From: Gemmiger sp. An194
GTDB lineage: Bacteria > Bacillota > Clostridia > Oscillospirales > Ruminococcaceae
Direction of reading: 5' to 3'
NCBI RefSeq assembly: GCF_002160145.1
Contig: NZ_NFKA01000011.1
Location: 1-64,000, forward strand
DNA length: 64,000 nt
The notes under the pieces: model-generated
Database searches by the model: none
Told to the model about the DNA's origin: nothing
What the model saw: only the letters and a program-made list of their open reading frames with translations
Position numbers and translations under genes: made by a program
Shown here: in pieces, positions 50,239-64,000 of the stretch
Position numbering within the stretch: the stretch's first letter is position 1
How the letters are laid out: each line of letters starts with the position of its first letter

Positions 50239-51659
50239 GCATGTTAGTGGAAACCAAAGCCCGCGTTGGCGTGTTCGCCATCGCCCTGGGTGCTTACCTG
50301 CCCCAGTTCCCCAGCCTGGTGCCCGAGTTCCAGGCTCAGTATGAGCAGTTCAAAACCATGATCCCCGACACAGTGGAGCTGGTGGACGGCGGCATCGTCA
50401 CCACCAAGGAGCTGAGCCAGGCCGCCGGCGACAAGTTCCGCGCCGCCGATGTGGATCTGGTGATCCTGCAGCTGCTGACCTACGCCACCTCCTACAACAT
50501 GCTGCCCGCCGTGCGGGATCTGGATGTTCCGGTGGTTCTGGTGAACGTGCAGAAGCTGCGCGCTCCCGACTACGAGAACACCGACACCGCCAAGTGGCTG
50601 GGCGAGCTGTACGCCTGCGGCGCTGTGGGCGAGATGGTTGCCGACCTGGAGCGTGCCGGCAAGCGCCATGCGGTCATCACCGGCGTTGTGGAGGGCGGCG
50701 ACCCGGTTGTTGAGGCTGAGATCAACGACTGGTGCAAGGCTGCCCAGGTACGCCGCCGCTTCCGGGACACCAACCTGGCCCAGATCGGCCGTCCCTACCC
50801 CGGCATGATGGACCTGTACATCGACGAGACCAACCTCTACCATCGGATGTGGCTGTACACCAAGCAGTTCGACTGGGAGAAGATGTGGGCCATTGCCGAC
50901 AACATCACCGACGAGGCCGTCATCCGCGCCAAGGCCCAGGAGATTCTGGACACCTTCGACATCGAGGGCGGCGGCACTGTGGAAAAGGTTTGGGAGATGG
51001 CTCGCTACGTGGTGGCCTTCGAGCAGTGGGTCAAGGACGAGAAGATCGCCTTCATCGCCTCCCACTACGACGGCTTTGCCCAGGGCAAGGCTGGCGTGCT
51101 GGACTCCATGCTGATCCCCGCCTTCTCCATGCTCATCAAGCAGGGCGTTGCCTGCGCCGTTGAGGGCGATATCAAGGTTTCCATGGCCATGTCCATCCTG
51201 AAGACCATTTCCGGCCAGGGCCAGCTGTCCGAGATGTACTCCATCGACTTCGACAAGGACATCTGCATCATCGGTCATTCCGGCTCCGGCGACGCGGCCA
51301 TCTCCGTCAAGAAGCCCACCATGAAGATCGTTCCCGTCTTCCACGGCAAGACCGGCGGCGGCTACCTGACCCAGTTCTACCCCCATCTGGGCCCCGTGAC
51401 CTATCTGGGCATCACCCAGGACAAGGACGGCCACTTCAAGTTCGTTGTGGCTGAGGGCGTGAACGAGGAAGGCCCCATCTTCACCTTCGGCGACACCAAC
51501 ATGCGCACCCGCTTCACCTGCGGCGCCCGCGAGTTCGTGAACCGCTGGAGCGAGGCCGGCCCCACCCATCACATGGCTGCCGCCTCCGGCCGTCACATCG
51601 ACACCATCCTGAAGGTCGCCGAGATCTTCAACGTGCCGGTGGATGTTATCACCCGTTGA
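50235..51659 (+). CDS. AraA/FucI-superfamily isomerase in the rhamnose operon
   Basis: 474 residues, belonging to the L-arabinose/L-fucose isomerase superfamily, not to the RhaA TIM-barrel family. The N-terminal VFAIALGAYLPQFPSL, LQLLTYATSYNMLPAVRDL and the metal-site region EGDIKVSMAMSILKTISG, with later GHSGSGDAAISV and AREFVNRWSEAGPTHHMAAA, are seen. The metal ligands in this superfamily are Glu/Asp/His in similar positions. Between rhaB and rhaD and with no rhaA in the window, it probably serves as the L-rhamnose isomerase, a non-orthologous replacement. Start ATG overlaps rhaB by 4 bp (ATGA). Confidence 0.85.
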   Translation: MSMLVETKARVGVFAIALGAYLPQFPSLVPEFQAQYEQFKTMIPDTVELVDGGIVTTKELSQAAGDKFRAADVDLVILQLLTYATSYNMLPAVRDLDVPVVLVNVQKLRAPDYENTDTAKWLGELYACGAVGEMVADLERAGKRHAVITGVVEGGDPVVEAEINDWCKAAQVRRRFRDTNLAQIGRPYPGMMDLYIDETNLYHRMWLYTKQFDWEKMWAIADNITDEAVIRAKAQEILDTFDIEGGGTVEKVWEMARYVVAFEQWVKDEKIAFIASHYDGFAQGKAGVLDSMLIPAFSMLIKQGVACAVEGDIKVSMAMSILKTISGQGQLSEMYSIDFDKDICIIGHSGSGDAAISVKKPTMKIVPVFHGKTGGGYLTQFYPHLGPVTYLGITQDKDGHFKFVVAEGVNEEGPIFTFGDTNMRTRFTCGAREFVNRWSEAGPTHHMAAASGRHIDTILKVAEIFNVPVDVITR

Positions 51660-51704
51660 GTCATTCCGCAAAAGCGGTGTTAAGAAAAGAAAGGAAGATT
51701 TTAA

Positions 51705-52532
51705 GTGGATATTTATGAGATCAGCTGTGTAAAAGGCTTTATCCGTATGTGCAACGACGGCTGGCTGCAGGGCTGGCACGAGCGCAACGGCGGCAACCTG
51801 ACCTACCGCATGACCGAAGAGGACGTGGCCGCCTGCCGTCCCTTCTTTGACGAGACTCCCCGTGAGTGGGTGAACATGGGCGTTCAGGCCGAAAACCTGG
51901 CCGGCGAATACTTCATCACCACCGGCTCCGGCAAATACTTCCGGAACGTGGAGCCCGACCCCATCCACAGCATCGGCATCGTGGAGATCAACGAAACCGG
52001 CGACAGCTGGCGCATCGTTTGGGGTCTGGCCGAGGGTGCCAAGCCCACCAGTGAGTTCCCCAGCCATTTTATGAATCACAGCGTGCGCAAGGCTGCCACC
52101 GATGGCGCCAACCGTGTCATCTACCACTGCCATGCCACCAACGTGATCGCTCTGACCTACATCCTGCCCCTGACCGACCGGGATTTCAGCCGTGCTCTGT
52201 GGCAGTCCGCCACCGAGTGCCCCGTGGTCTTCCCCGAGGGCGTGGGCGTCTGCCCCTGGATGGTTCCCGGCGGCGCTGACATCGCCATGGCCACCAGCGA
52301 GAAGATGAAGAGCTATCAGGCCGCCGTTTGGGCACAGCACGGCCTGTTCGCCTCCGGCCCGGACTACGACACCACCTTCGGCCTGGCTCACACCATCGAG
52401 AAGAGTGCCGAGATCTATGTGAAGGTGCTGTCCATGGGCGGCGGTCTGATTCGTCAGACCATCGAGGACGACAACCTGCGCGCCATCGCCCGGGACTTCG
52501 GCGTGAAGCTGAACGAGGACTTCCTCAGCTGA
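51705..52532 (+). CDS. rhaD: Rhamnulose-1-phosphate aldolase
   Basis: 275 residues, GTG start with AAAGGAAG upstream. It cleaves L-rhamnulose-1-phosphate to DHAP and L-lactaldehyde. Class II aldolase/adducin fold with NGGNLTYRM, zinc-ligand region YHCHATNVIALTYIL and a third His in WAQHGLFASG. The length matches E. coli RhaD (274). Last gene of the operon. The resulting lactaldehyde has no reductase encoded in this window. Confidence 0.95.
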   Translation: MDIYEISCVKGFIRMCNDGWLQGWHERNGGNLTYRMTEEDVAACRPFFDETPREWVNMGVQAENLAGEYFITTGSGKYFRNVEPDPIHSIGIVEINETGDSWRIVWGLAEGAKPTSEFPSHFMNHSVRKAATDGANRVIYHCHATNVIALTYILPLTDRDFSRALWQSATECPVVFPEGVGVCPWMVPGGADIAMATSEKMKSYQAAVWAQHGLFASGPDYDTTFGLAHTIEKSAEIYVKVLSMGGGLIRQTIEDDNLRAIARDFGVKLNEDFLS

Positions 52533-52690
52533 GTCCTGCTCCCGCAGAAACGAGCGCTGGTTTTCCCGGCCGCAGAATCCGCGCACAGGCAACGCTCTGC
52601 CCCTCAGACGCTGCCTGTGCCGTTCTGCGGCCCGGGTAATCCCCGGAGCAAGTAACAAGCATACCTCATACCTACCATTTTCTTATAACA

Positions 52691-52727
52691 AAGCCGCCCT
52701 CCGGATCATTGGTCCGGAGGGCGGCTT
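52691..52727 (+). terminator. Terminator of the rhamnose operon
   Basis: AAGCCGCCCTCCGGA (52691-52705) pairs with TCCGGAGGGCGGCTT (52713-52727), followed by TGTATT. The 160 bp before it show no gene. Confidence 0.8.
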
Positions 52728-52789
52728 TGTATTAGGAGGAAGGAAAGAGGCTGTTACCATATTTTCGTTCTGCAACAGCCCTTTGCATT

Positions 52790-57674
<4,885 letters not shown>

Positions 57675-57690
57675 ATTCTTATTCCTCCGT

Positions 57691-59121
57691 TCAGGATTCT
57701 TTCAAAATGGTTTTGTAGCGTTCAAAGGCGCTGTTCCAGAGCGCCGTATCCTCCGGCTGATACCGCTGCACCGGCTCGGTGCGGGCAATGAGGGCCCGGC
57801 CCTCGTCCAGATTTTTCAGTTCACCCAGAGCCACAAGCTGGATGAGAATATTGCCCAGCGCAGTGGCTTCGATGGGCCCGGTGATCACCGGCAGTCCCAG
57901 ACTGTTGGCCGTCATCTGGCAGAGAAGCCGGGCCTGTGCGCCGCCGCCCATGATGTGCAGGGCAGTGAAGGTCTGGCCGGTGGAACGGCTCAGCTGCTCC
58001 AGCGCGAAACGGTACTTGAGAGCAAGACTCTGGTACACACAGCACATCACCTGGCCCACCGTTTCCGGCACCGGCTGACCGGTGCGGCGGCAGAACTCCC
58101 GCACCCGGGCGGGGATATCGCCGGGCGGGGTAAATTCGGGCGCGTCCGGGTCGATAAAGCTTTGCAGCGGCTCGGCTTCCAGGGCCATCTGAGCCAGCTG
58201 GGCAAAGGAGTAGTCCATTCCCTCCCGCTGCCACTGACGGCGGCTTTCCTGAATGAGCCACAGACCGATGATGTTTTTCAGATAGTTGACCTTGCCGTTT
58301 GCTCCCCGCTCGTTGGAGAGGGCCAGCTCCCGGCTTTGCTCGGTGAGCACCGGCCCGTCCAACTCGCAGCCGATCAGGCTCCAGGTGCCGCAGGAGAGGA
58401 AGGCCGCGCCGGGCTGCGGGTCAGGCATGGCCGCCACCGCGCACTGGGTATCGTGCCCAGCCACCGCGATGACCTTGGCGCCCTTGTATTCCCCCACCAC
58501 GCTGCCGCTGGGCACCAGCGGAGCCAGCAGGTGCTCGGGGATATTGAATGCCTCCAGCACCGGCTTGCTCCAGCCGCCGCTCTTGGCATCCAGCATCTGG
58601 CTGGTGGAGGCGATGGTGGTCTCACAGACTTCGCTCCCGCACAAGGCGTGGGCGAACAGATCCGGCATAAACAGCAGTCGTTTGGCCTGTTTCAGCAGCT
58701 CCGGCTGCTCCTTTTGCAGCGCCAGCAGCTGGAACAGCGTGTTGATGGCCATGATCTGACTGCCGGTGGCCCCGTAGAGCTCCGCCTGCGGCATGATCTT
58801 CTCGGCCTGCTCCACCATACCTGTGGTGCGGCCATCCCGGTAATGGACCGGGTCACCCAGCAGCTTGCCGTTTTCGTCCAGCAGGCCGAAGTCCACGCCC
58901 CAGGTGTCGAAACCGATGCTGTCGAACTCGCCTGCCTTTTCAATGCCCTTGTGCACATTTTCCATCAGGTCGGCAAAATCCCAGCGGAAATGGCCGTCTG
59001 TTTCCCGGGGACGGTTTTCAAAGCGGTGCACTTCCCGGTAGGTCAGTGTTCCATCGCTGTATTGTGCCAGAATGGCCCGCCCGCTGGATGCGCCGAAATC
59101 AAAGGCCAGAACTCGTTTCAT
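57691..59121 (-). CDS. L-fuculokinase of the RhaB subtype (FGGY kinase)
   Basis: 476 residues. It is a FGGY-family sugar kinase with [46 protein letters not shown] with catalytic Asp, [15 protein letters not shown] and [15 protein letters not shown]. The sequence is closest to rhamnulokinases (RhaB), yet its place between fucI and fucA suggests L-fuculose as substrate. The rhaB product at 48769 shares the motif set but differs in the substrate-binding stretch ([16 protein letters not shown] here). It follows fucA by 18 bp. Confidence 0.85.
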   Translation of the reverse strand: MKRVLAFDFGASSGRAILAQYSDGTLTYREVHRFENRPRETDGHFRWDFADLMENVHKGIEKAGEFDSIGFDTWGVDFGLLDENGKLLGDPVHYRDGRTTGMVEQAEKIMPQAELYGATGSQIMAINTLFQLLALQKEQPELLKQAKRLLFMPDLFAHALCGSEVCETTIASTSQMLDAKSGGWSKPVLEAFNIPEHLLAPLVPSGSVVGEYKGAKVIAVAGHDTQCAVAAMPDPQPGAAFLSCGTWSLIGCELDGPVLTEQSRELALSNERGANGKVNYLKNIIGLWLIQESRRQWQREGMDYSFAQLAQMALEAEPLQSFIDPDAPEFTPPGDIPARVREFCRRTGQPVPETVGQVMCCVYQSLALKYRFALEQLSRSTGQTFTALHIMGGGAQARLLCQMTANSLGLPVITGPIEATALGNILIQLVALGELKNLDEGRALIARTEPVQRYQPEDTALWNSAFERYKTILKES

Positions 59122-59139
59122 GGGCGTTTCCTTTCCCGG

Positions 59140-59829
59140 TCAGCGCAGGCCGTTGTCGAATTTCTTGTAGCCGGGGTGACGGCCGGTCACCTGATAGAAA
59201 CCGCGCAGGTCGATCAGCTTCTGGATGTTCTCCCGGCTGATGTCGATGCTGCCGCCCAGGATCACCGCGTTGATGGTGATCTTGGCCCACAGCTCCAGGC
59301 TTTCCATCCGGTAGAAGGCGGTGATGATGTCGCTGCCCACGGCCAGTGCGCCATGGTTTTCCAGCAGCATCACATCATGCTCTTCCAGATAGGGCTCGAT
59401 GGCGTCCGGCACCTCGGTGGTGCTGGGGGTGCCGTAGGGGGTCAGAGGAACGCTGCCGATCACCGCCACATCCTCGATCATGTTGTACATGTCCATCGCC
59501 TTGTGGGCCACGGCAAAGCCGGTGGCACCGGGAGGATGGGCATGGATCACGCTCCAGATATCCGGGCGCTTTTCATAGCAGCGCAGATGCATCTTGATCT
59601 CACTGGAGGGGCGCAGGCCCTCGGCGCCTTCCAGTACCTCGCCCTTCGCATTGATGCGGATGAGCTTTTCCGGAGTGATGAAGCTCTTGCTCATACCGGT
59701 GGGGGTGCACAGGAAGGTGCCGTCCTCCAGACGGGCGGACACATTGCCGTCGTTGGCGGCAACCCAGCCCAGCTGCCACATCTTGTGGCAGACATCACAA
59801 ATCTGTTCTTTCAAAACCTGCAGTTCCAT
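59140..59829 (-). CDS. fucA: L-fuculose-phosphate aldolase
   Basis: 229 residues, class II aldolase/adducin fold. It splits L-fuculose-1-phosphate into DHAP and L-lactaldehyde. Visible features are NDGNVSARLEDG, GLRPSSEIKMHLRCYEKRPD (catalytic Glu in SSE), the zinc HAHPPGATGFAVAHK motif and the ENHGALAVG histidine. Length slightly exceeds E. coli FucA (215). Next to the sulfatase (35 bp). Confidence 0.93.
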   Translation of the reverse strand: MELQVLKEQICDVCHKMWQLGWVAANDGNVSARLEDGTFLCTPTGMSKSFITPEKLIRINAKGEVLEGAEGLRPSSEIKMHLRCYEKRPDIWSVIHAHPPGATGFAVAHKAMDMYNMIEDVAVIGSVPLTPYGTPSTTEVPDAIEPYLEEHDVMLLENHGALAVGSDIITAFYRMESLELWAKITINAVILGGSIDISRENIQKLIDLRGFYQVTGRHPGYKKFDNGLR

Positions 59830-59864
59830 TGTGGGTTCCTCGTTTCTCTATGAATTTCTGGGGA

Positions 59865-61322
59865 TTATTTCTGATATTTGGGGCTGCTCTCGTAAACCGG
59901 CTTGCCCTCAGAGTAGATGCCGGGGCGGCGCATCTGGCCGAAGCCGGTCACCGCTTCCCTGCTGCCGTCCATGGCCGGGTCCGCATAGGTGTAGTACCAG
60001 TTCTGCAGCTGGCTCAGCAGCTGCTCCCGGATGGGGGCGTATTCCGGTTTGTCCACCAGGTTTTCCTTCTCGCCCGGGTCCGTGGTCAGGTGATACAGCT
60101 CGTGGGGGCCATAGGGATACCGGTGGATGTACTTCCATTCCTGATTGCGGATCATCCGGCTGTTGCCGTACTCGTCCAGAATCACCACATGGTTGTCGGT
60201 GTCCTCTCCCTGTTCCAGCACGTTGGCAAAGCTGTGACCCGGCAGATCCTCCGGCAGCTGTGCACCCAGATCCAGCAGTTCGTTCAGGGTCTGGATGATA
60301 TCGTAATGGCTGCACATGCTGGGAGTTACCCGGTCTGCCAGAATATGGCCCGGCCAGCGGGCAATGAAGGGCACCTTCACCGCGGTATCAAACAGGTTGA
60401 ACGGGAAGGTACCGTTGCCCTTGCCCCAGATGCCGTGATGGCCCATATTCATGCCGTTGTCGGCGGTGAAGATCACCAGGGTGTCTTCCGCGATGCCCAG
60501 CTGCTCCAGCTTATCCAGAAGACGGCCCACACCGGCATCCATGGCACTCACCGCCGCGTAGTAACCCCGCAGCAGCCGCTTGCGCTCCTCGCCGGTACCG
60601 CCGGGAGCGGTGGGAATGCGGTTCGGATGAAGGGGTTCATCCGGCGTTGCGGTGAATTCACAGTCCCGATACAGATCGATATACTCCGCCGGGTGCTGGT
60701 CCTCGTCCCAGGGATCGTGGGGGGCGGTGTAATGCACGCTCACATAGAAGGGGTTTTCCTTCCCGGCGAAGGCGTCCAGGTAATCCAGCGCGTGCTCGGT
60801 GATCAGATCGGTGATGTAGCGGCTTTCAAAATGCAGCTTACCGTCCTCGATCACGTCTGCCTGATTGTAAAGGCAGCCGCCCCGGCCGATGGTGTACCAA
60901 TGGGAGAAGCCGTGCTGGGGCTGCATGCTGTCGCCCAGATGCCACTTACCCGCCAGTGCGCAGGTGTAGCCGTTCTGAGCCAGCAGATCCGGATAGGTGG
61001 TGAGCCCCTGCAGATACTGAATGGGCACATCCTCGCTGGCAAAATAAGTATGGTCCGCATGTTCCCCCAGGGCCTTTTTATCCAGGCTGCCGCTGCGAAT
61101 CCAGTCGTGCACGCCGTGCTGGGAAGGTATGCGGCCGGTGAGGATGGAAGCGCGGGCCGGGCTGCACACCGGGGAGGCGCAGAAGAAGTTATCGAACCGG
61201 GTGCCCTGTGCGGCCAACCGGTCCAGATTGGGGGTCTGGATGTCCGCATTGCCTGCGCAGTGCATGGCCCAGGCGCCCTGGTCGTCGGTGAGAATAAACA
61301 GAAGATTGGGTCTTTTTTTCAT
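59865..61322 (-). CDS. Type I sulfatase (FGly, Cys-type)
   Basis: 485 residues. It hydrolyses sulfate esters, here probably of fucose- or galactose-containing mucin/plant glycans. The catalytic signature is CSPARASILTG, where Cys becomes formylglycine by an anaerobic sulfatase-maturing radical SAM enzyme (not encoded in this window). Calcium ligands are in LLFILTDDQGAWAMHCAG (near 5-20) and FTADNGMNMGHHG; substrate-region Lys/His in CALAGKWHLGDS. No signal peptide is seen, so it is intracellular, acting on imported glycans. Start ATG 61320-61322 follows GAGG; ATG 61337 is an alternative. Confidence 0.92.
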   Translation of the reverse strand: MKKRPNLLFILTDDQGAWAMHCAGNADIQTPNLDRLAAQGTRFDNFFCASPVCSPARASILTGRIPSQHGVHDWIRSGSLDKKALGEHADHTYFASEDVPIQYLQGLTTYPDLLAQNGYTCALAGKWHLGDSMQPQHGFSHWYTIGRGGCLYNQADVIEDGKLHFESRYITDLITEHALDYLDAFAGKENPFYVSVHYTAPHDPWDEDQHPAEYIDLYRDCEFTATPDEPLHPNRIPTAPGGTGEERKRLLRGYYAAVSAMDAGVGRLLDKLEQLGIAEDTLVIFTADNGMNMGHHGIWGKGNGTFPFNLFDTAVKVPFIARWPGHILADRVTPSMCSHYDIIQTLNELLDLGAQLPEDLPGHSFANVLEQGEDTDNHVVILDEYGNSRMIRNQEWKYIHRYPYGPHELYHLTTDPGEKENLVDKPEYAPIREQLLSQLQNWYYTYADPAMDGSREAVTGFGQMRRPGIYSEGKPVYESSPKYQK

Positions 61323-61348
61323 GAAATTCTGCCTCATTTCAAAAAGAA

Positions 61349-61384
61349 GCCGGCAGCCCCGCTTCGGGGCTGCCGGCCTTTTTT
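61349..61384 (-). terminator. Hairpin between solute-binding protein and sulfatase genes
   Basis: GCCGGCAGCCCCG (61349-61361) pairs with CGGGGCTGCCGGC (61365-61377) over a 3-nt loop, flanked by T-runs on both strands. On the minus strand TTCTTTTTG follows, so it can partly end transcription and leave more solute-binding protein than downstream enzymes. Confidence 0.75.
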
Positions 61385-61433
61385 CTGCGTGCGCTGGCTC
61401 GGCTGTGCCTCGCCAGCCCGGATGCAAACATGT

Positions 61434-62978
61434 TTATTTTGCGGACTTGAAGGTGGTCAGCTGGTTCTCGACCTCTTTCATCAGATCGTCCACACCGTTG
61501 GCCTGCATGGCCTCCAGGAACTTGGGAATGTACTCAGCGGGGTCCACAGAGCCGGTCTCCAGAGAGGGGGTGTACTCGGCGATCACGTTGGTGAGAGCCG
61601 CAACCTGAGTTTCCACAGGCACTGCGTCAAAGGTGAAGCCGTTGTTGGGAGAGATCAGAGCGGAGTTGTTGTAGTCCTGGAACAGCTGCTCGATGTTATC
61701 GGGGTAGCTGATATCCCACTTCTGGTTGAAGGGAGTGCCGAACTGCCAGCCGTAGGTGTAGTCGTAGCCGTTTTCGGTCAGGGTGCCGCCCATGGTCTTG
61801 TCCACCTGCTTGTCGCCCACTGCGGTGTAGTGCTCGCCCTCGATACCGTGGCGGATCAGGGTGCCCACGTATTCATCGGTATTCAGCAGGTTGATGAACT
61901 CCAGAGCCTTGTCGGGATGCTCACTGGCGGAAGAGATGGCCAGCAGGCCGCCCATGGCGCTGCGGGTCTCGAACAGGGGGTCCATCAGGGCAACAAAACC
62001 AACGCCGTGGCCGCTGGAAGCGCTCATGGACTCGGAGGTGCCGGGAGCATACTGGATGAAGTAGGAGAACAGTGCGCCGTTGTTGAAGTCGTTGTCACGG
62101 TTGGCGATGTCGCTGTCGTAGTTCACGGGGTCACCGCCCAGGTAGCCGGCCTTGTTCCAGCCGCGAACGGTCTGGCAGTAGTCCATGTACTCTTCGCTGG
62201 CGTACTGGTTGAATACGGTCTGGCTGGCCACATCCTGGAAGTTGCCGAACTCAGGCACAGCAGCAGCGGCAGGCAGCTTGGGGTTGCCGGTCAGAGACTC
62301 GTAGGGGGCAGCCATGGGCCAGGCGTTGGTCAGGCCGGAAACGCCCACCACGTTCTTGCCTTCGGCCTTGGACTTCTCGGCCACGACCTCCAGCACCTTG
62401 GTGTAGTCCTCCAGGGTCTTGACGGCGCTCATGTCGATGCCATAGGCCTCGGCCATATCGCTGTTGTACACGATGCCACCCTGCCAGCCCATCTCCTTGT
62501 AGGAGGGCACGCCGTAGATGGAACCGTTTACCTTAACGGCATCCCAAACCGCTTCGGGAATGAAGTCGTAGGTCTCCTTGGCGTACTGGGGCAGCAGCTC
62601 GGTGATGTCCAGGAAGGCATCCTTGCCGGTAAACTGCAGGTAGTCGGTGGTCCAGTTGGAGGTGAAGCAGATGTCGAAGTACTCACCTGCGTTGATCAGG
62701 TTGGGCATCTTCTCCTTGTAGTCCGGGTTGGCGATGACCTTGTAGTCGATCTCCACGCCGATCTTCTCGCGGGTGTACTCATTCAGCTTGGCGATCACCT
62801 TTTCGGTATCTGCCGCAACGGGGTTGATGGACATGTACCAGGTCAGGGTGGTCACGTCGTCGCCGCCGGAAGCCGCGCTGCCGGAAGCGGAGCCTGCGCC
62901 GCCACAGCCGGTCAGAAGGCCGGCAGTCATGGCTGCGGTCATGGCCAGCGCCGCAGCGCGCTTGGAGATGTTTTTCAT
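61434..62978 (-). CDS. Extracellular solute-binding lipoprotein of the fucose operon
   Basis: 514 residues. A lipoprotein signal ends in the lipobox LLTGCG (Cys25), followed by a Gly/Ser-rich linker. The mature protein (LTWYMSINPVAADTEKVIAK, VNGSIYGVPSYKEMGWQGG, FSSFIQYAP-like region, DUF3502-type C-terminus AEYTPSLETGSVDPAEYIPK) is the LplA-type family that works with LplB/YtcP-like permeases. The ligand is probably a fucosylated or sulfated oligosaccharide, inferred from the operon. ATG 62976-62978 follows AAGGAGG. It is downstream of the permease. Confidence 0.92.
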   Translation of the reverse strand: MKNISKRAAALAMTAAMTAGLLTGCGGAGSASGSAASGGDDVTTLTWYMSINPVAADTEKVIAKLNEYTREKIGVEIDYKVIANPDYKEKMPNLINAGEYFDICFTSNWTTDYLQFTGKDAFLDITELLPQYAKETYDFIPEAVWDAVKVNGSIYGVPSYKEMGWQGGIVYNSDMAEAYGIDMSAVKTLEDYTKVLEVVAEKSKAEGKNVVGVSGLTNAWPMAAPYESLTGNPKLPAAAAVPEFGNFQDVASQTVFNQYASEEYMDYCQTVRGWNKAGYLGGDPVNYDSDIANRDNDFNNGALFSYFIQYAPGTSESMSASSGHGVGFVALMDPLFETRSAMGGLLAISSASEHPDKALEFINLLNTDEYVGTLIRHGIEGEHYTAVGDKQVDKTMGGTLTENGYDYTYGWQFGTPFNQKWDISYPDNIEQLFQDYNNSALISPNNGFTFDAVPVETQVAALTNVIAEYTPSLETGSVDPAEYIPKFLEAMQANGVDDLMKEVENQLTTFKSAK

Positions 62979-63061
62979 AATGTTCCTCCTTGAAAATTGA
63001 TTCTATCAACGCATTTTCCTGCTTGGAAAACGCGGTCGTTCCATATTTTATTGCGATGCGG

Positions 63062-63994
63062 TCAGCCTTTTACGCCGCCCACGGTCAGACCCTTTACGAA
63101 GTACTTCTGGAAGAAGGGGTAGGCCAGCAGGATGGGCAGCACCACCAGAACAGTGAGTGCCATACGGCCGCTGTCGGTGGGAGCATTGGCTGCCATTTCG
63201 GCATATTCCAAAGCGTTGGCCGAGGACTGCTTCATAAATTCCAGGCTGTTCTGCATGCTCCACAGCAGGGTCTGCACCGGGTACTTTTTCTGGTCCACGA
63301 TGTACAGCATGCCGAGGAACCAGTCGTTCCAGTAGGCGATGGTGGTGAACATGCCGATGGTGGCAAGACCGGGCTTGGAAAGGGGCAGCACGATGCTAAA
63401 GAAGGTTTTGAATTCACCGGCACCGTCGATGCGGGCGGCTTCGATGATTTCCAGCGGGATGCTCTTATAGAAGGTGCGGAGCACAATCACATAGAAGGCA
63501 TTCAGCGACATGGGAAGGATCAGTGCCCACACGCTGTTGCCCAGACCCAGCATCTGGGTGTTCACCATGTAGGTGGCCACGATGCCGCCGTTAAACAGCA
63601 TGGTGAAGAGCATGAGCAGCGTGAATACCCGGTTGTAGGCATAGTCGCTGCGGCTGAGCACATAGGCGAACATGGCGGTGATAGCCAGGCTGAACAGGGT
63701 GCCTACCACGGTCACAAATATGGTGATGCCGTAGGAGCGGATCAGCTGATCGCCCAGTTTAAAGAAAAAGCGGTAGGCATCCAGACTCCATTCACTGGGG
63801 AAAAAGCTGTAGCCATTCTGGAAGATGCTTTGTTCGCTGCTGAAGGACACAACGACCACCAGTGCCAGCGGCAGCACGCAGGCCAGAGACCAGAGCAAAA
63901 ACACCAGGTTCAGCACTGCATTTGTCTTTTTGGAGATGCGGTTGATGGACAGTTCATCGCTCGGCATCTCCGATACTTTTTTGAAGAGTTTCAT
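63062..63994 (-). CDS. Carbohydrate ABC transporter permease (LplC/YtcP type)
   Basis: 310 residues with six membrane segments. The EAA-loop reads EIIEAARIDGAGEFKTFFSIVLPLS, contact site for the ATPase; the N-terminal end NAVLNLVFLLWSLACVLPL is the first helix. The final 20 residues (FVKGLTVGGVKG) are the typical C-terminus of this permease family. ATG 63992-63994 is complete but only 6 bp of leader lie within the window. A partner permease (LplB type) and regulator are expected upstream, beyond the edge. Confidence 0.93.
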   Translation of the reverse strand: MKLFKKVSEMPSDELSINRISKKTNAVLNLVFLLWSLACVLPLALVVVVSFSSEQSIFQNGYSFFPSEWSLDAYRFFFKLGDQLIRSYGITIFVTVVGTLFSLAITAMFAYVLSRSDYAYNRVFTLLMLFTMLFNGGIVATYMVNTQMLGLGNSVWALILPMSLNAFYVIVLRTFYKSIPLEIIEAARIDGAGEFKTFFSIVLPLSKPGLATIGMFTTIAYWNDWFLGMLYIVDQKKYPVQTLLWSMQNSLEFMKQSSANALEYAEMAANAPTDSGRMALTVLVVLPILLAYPFFQKYFVKGLTVGGVKG

Positions 63995-64000
63995 CGGTTG

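Overview
The window comes from a moderately GC-rich anaerobic gut Firmicute (class Clostridia, probably Oscillospiraceae/Ruminococcaceae). This is inferred from clostridial-type gene families, AGGAGG ribosome binding sites, a glycyl radical enzyme, an FGly-type sulfatase and dense host/plant glycan catabolism. No rRNA, tRNA, CRISPR array or intact insertion sequence was seen.

Region 1 (1-3.8 kb) is the decayed edge of an integrative conjugative element. It holds a RhuM-family C-terminus cut by the window edge, a DUF6809 protein, a frameshifted tnpV, the first ~36 codons of a large serine recombinase, an open frame fusing RepA to the Walker A part of a TraG/VirD4 coupling protein, two small Cys-rich proteins, an XRE regulator and an ardA fragment. 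The ardA fragment is joined directly to the middle of a chromosomal YesM-type sensor kinase, which has lost its sensor half and is followed by a solute-binding lipoprotein (3.8-6 kb). Region 2 (6-9.8 kb) has ahpC, a thioredoxin-reductase/AhpF-like flavoprotein and a methyltransferase gene with an in-frame stop.

Region 3 (9.8-25.3 kb) is a complete choline-degrading bacterial microcompartment (BMC) locus of the glycyl radical type (GRM1-like), transcribed on the minus strand as about 20 closely spaced genes. In order of transcription it encodes a BMC-H shell protein, an EamA transporter, a small winged-helix-like protein, two BMC-H proteins, an aldehyde dehydrogenase homologue lacking its catalytic residues, CutC choline TMA-lyase, CutD activase, PduU-like and EutP/PduV-like proteins, an iron alcohol dehydrogenase, an EutT-N-like protein, EutJ, a GrpU-like putative Fe-S shell protein, an EutN pentamer, EutQ, a BMC-H fusion, CutF aldehyde dehydrogenase, PduL and a terminal BMC-H. 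The expected chemistry is choline to trimethylamine plus acetaldehyde, then acetyl-CoA/acetyl-phosphate and ethanol inside the shell. The promoter has a 20-bp spacer and a dyad typical of MerR activators, and a MerR-family gene lies just upstream (25.5-26.3 kb), behind a TPR-DUF4037-DUF4125 protein.

Region 4 (29-64 kb) is a glycan-use region. It contains a GH2 enzyme, a HAD phosphatase, a lipoprotein/SGNH/MBOAT surface-acetylation-like cassette (32.3-37.2 kb), a permuted membrane-anchored GH3, a GPH symporter, a GH78 alpha-L-rhamnosidase, an AgrC/LytTR-type two-component pair, an AraC regulator divergent from a rhamnose operon (rhaB, AraA-like isomerase, rhaD), and a long fucose operon (ABC permease, solute-binding protein, sulfatase, fucA, kinase, fucI, lacZ). 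The window ends at the first codons of the permease gene. Rhamnose, fucose and choline catabolism together fit a bacterium living on mucin, plant rhamnosides and host/dietary choline.
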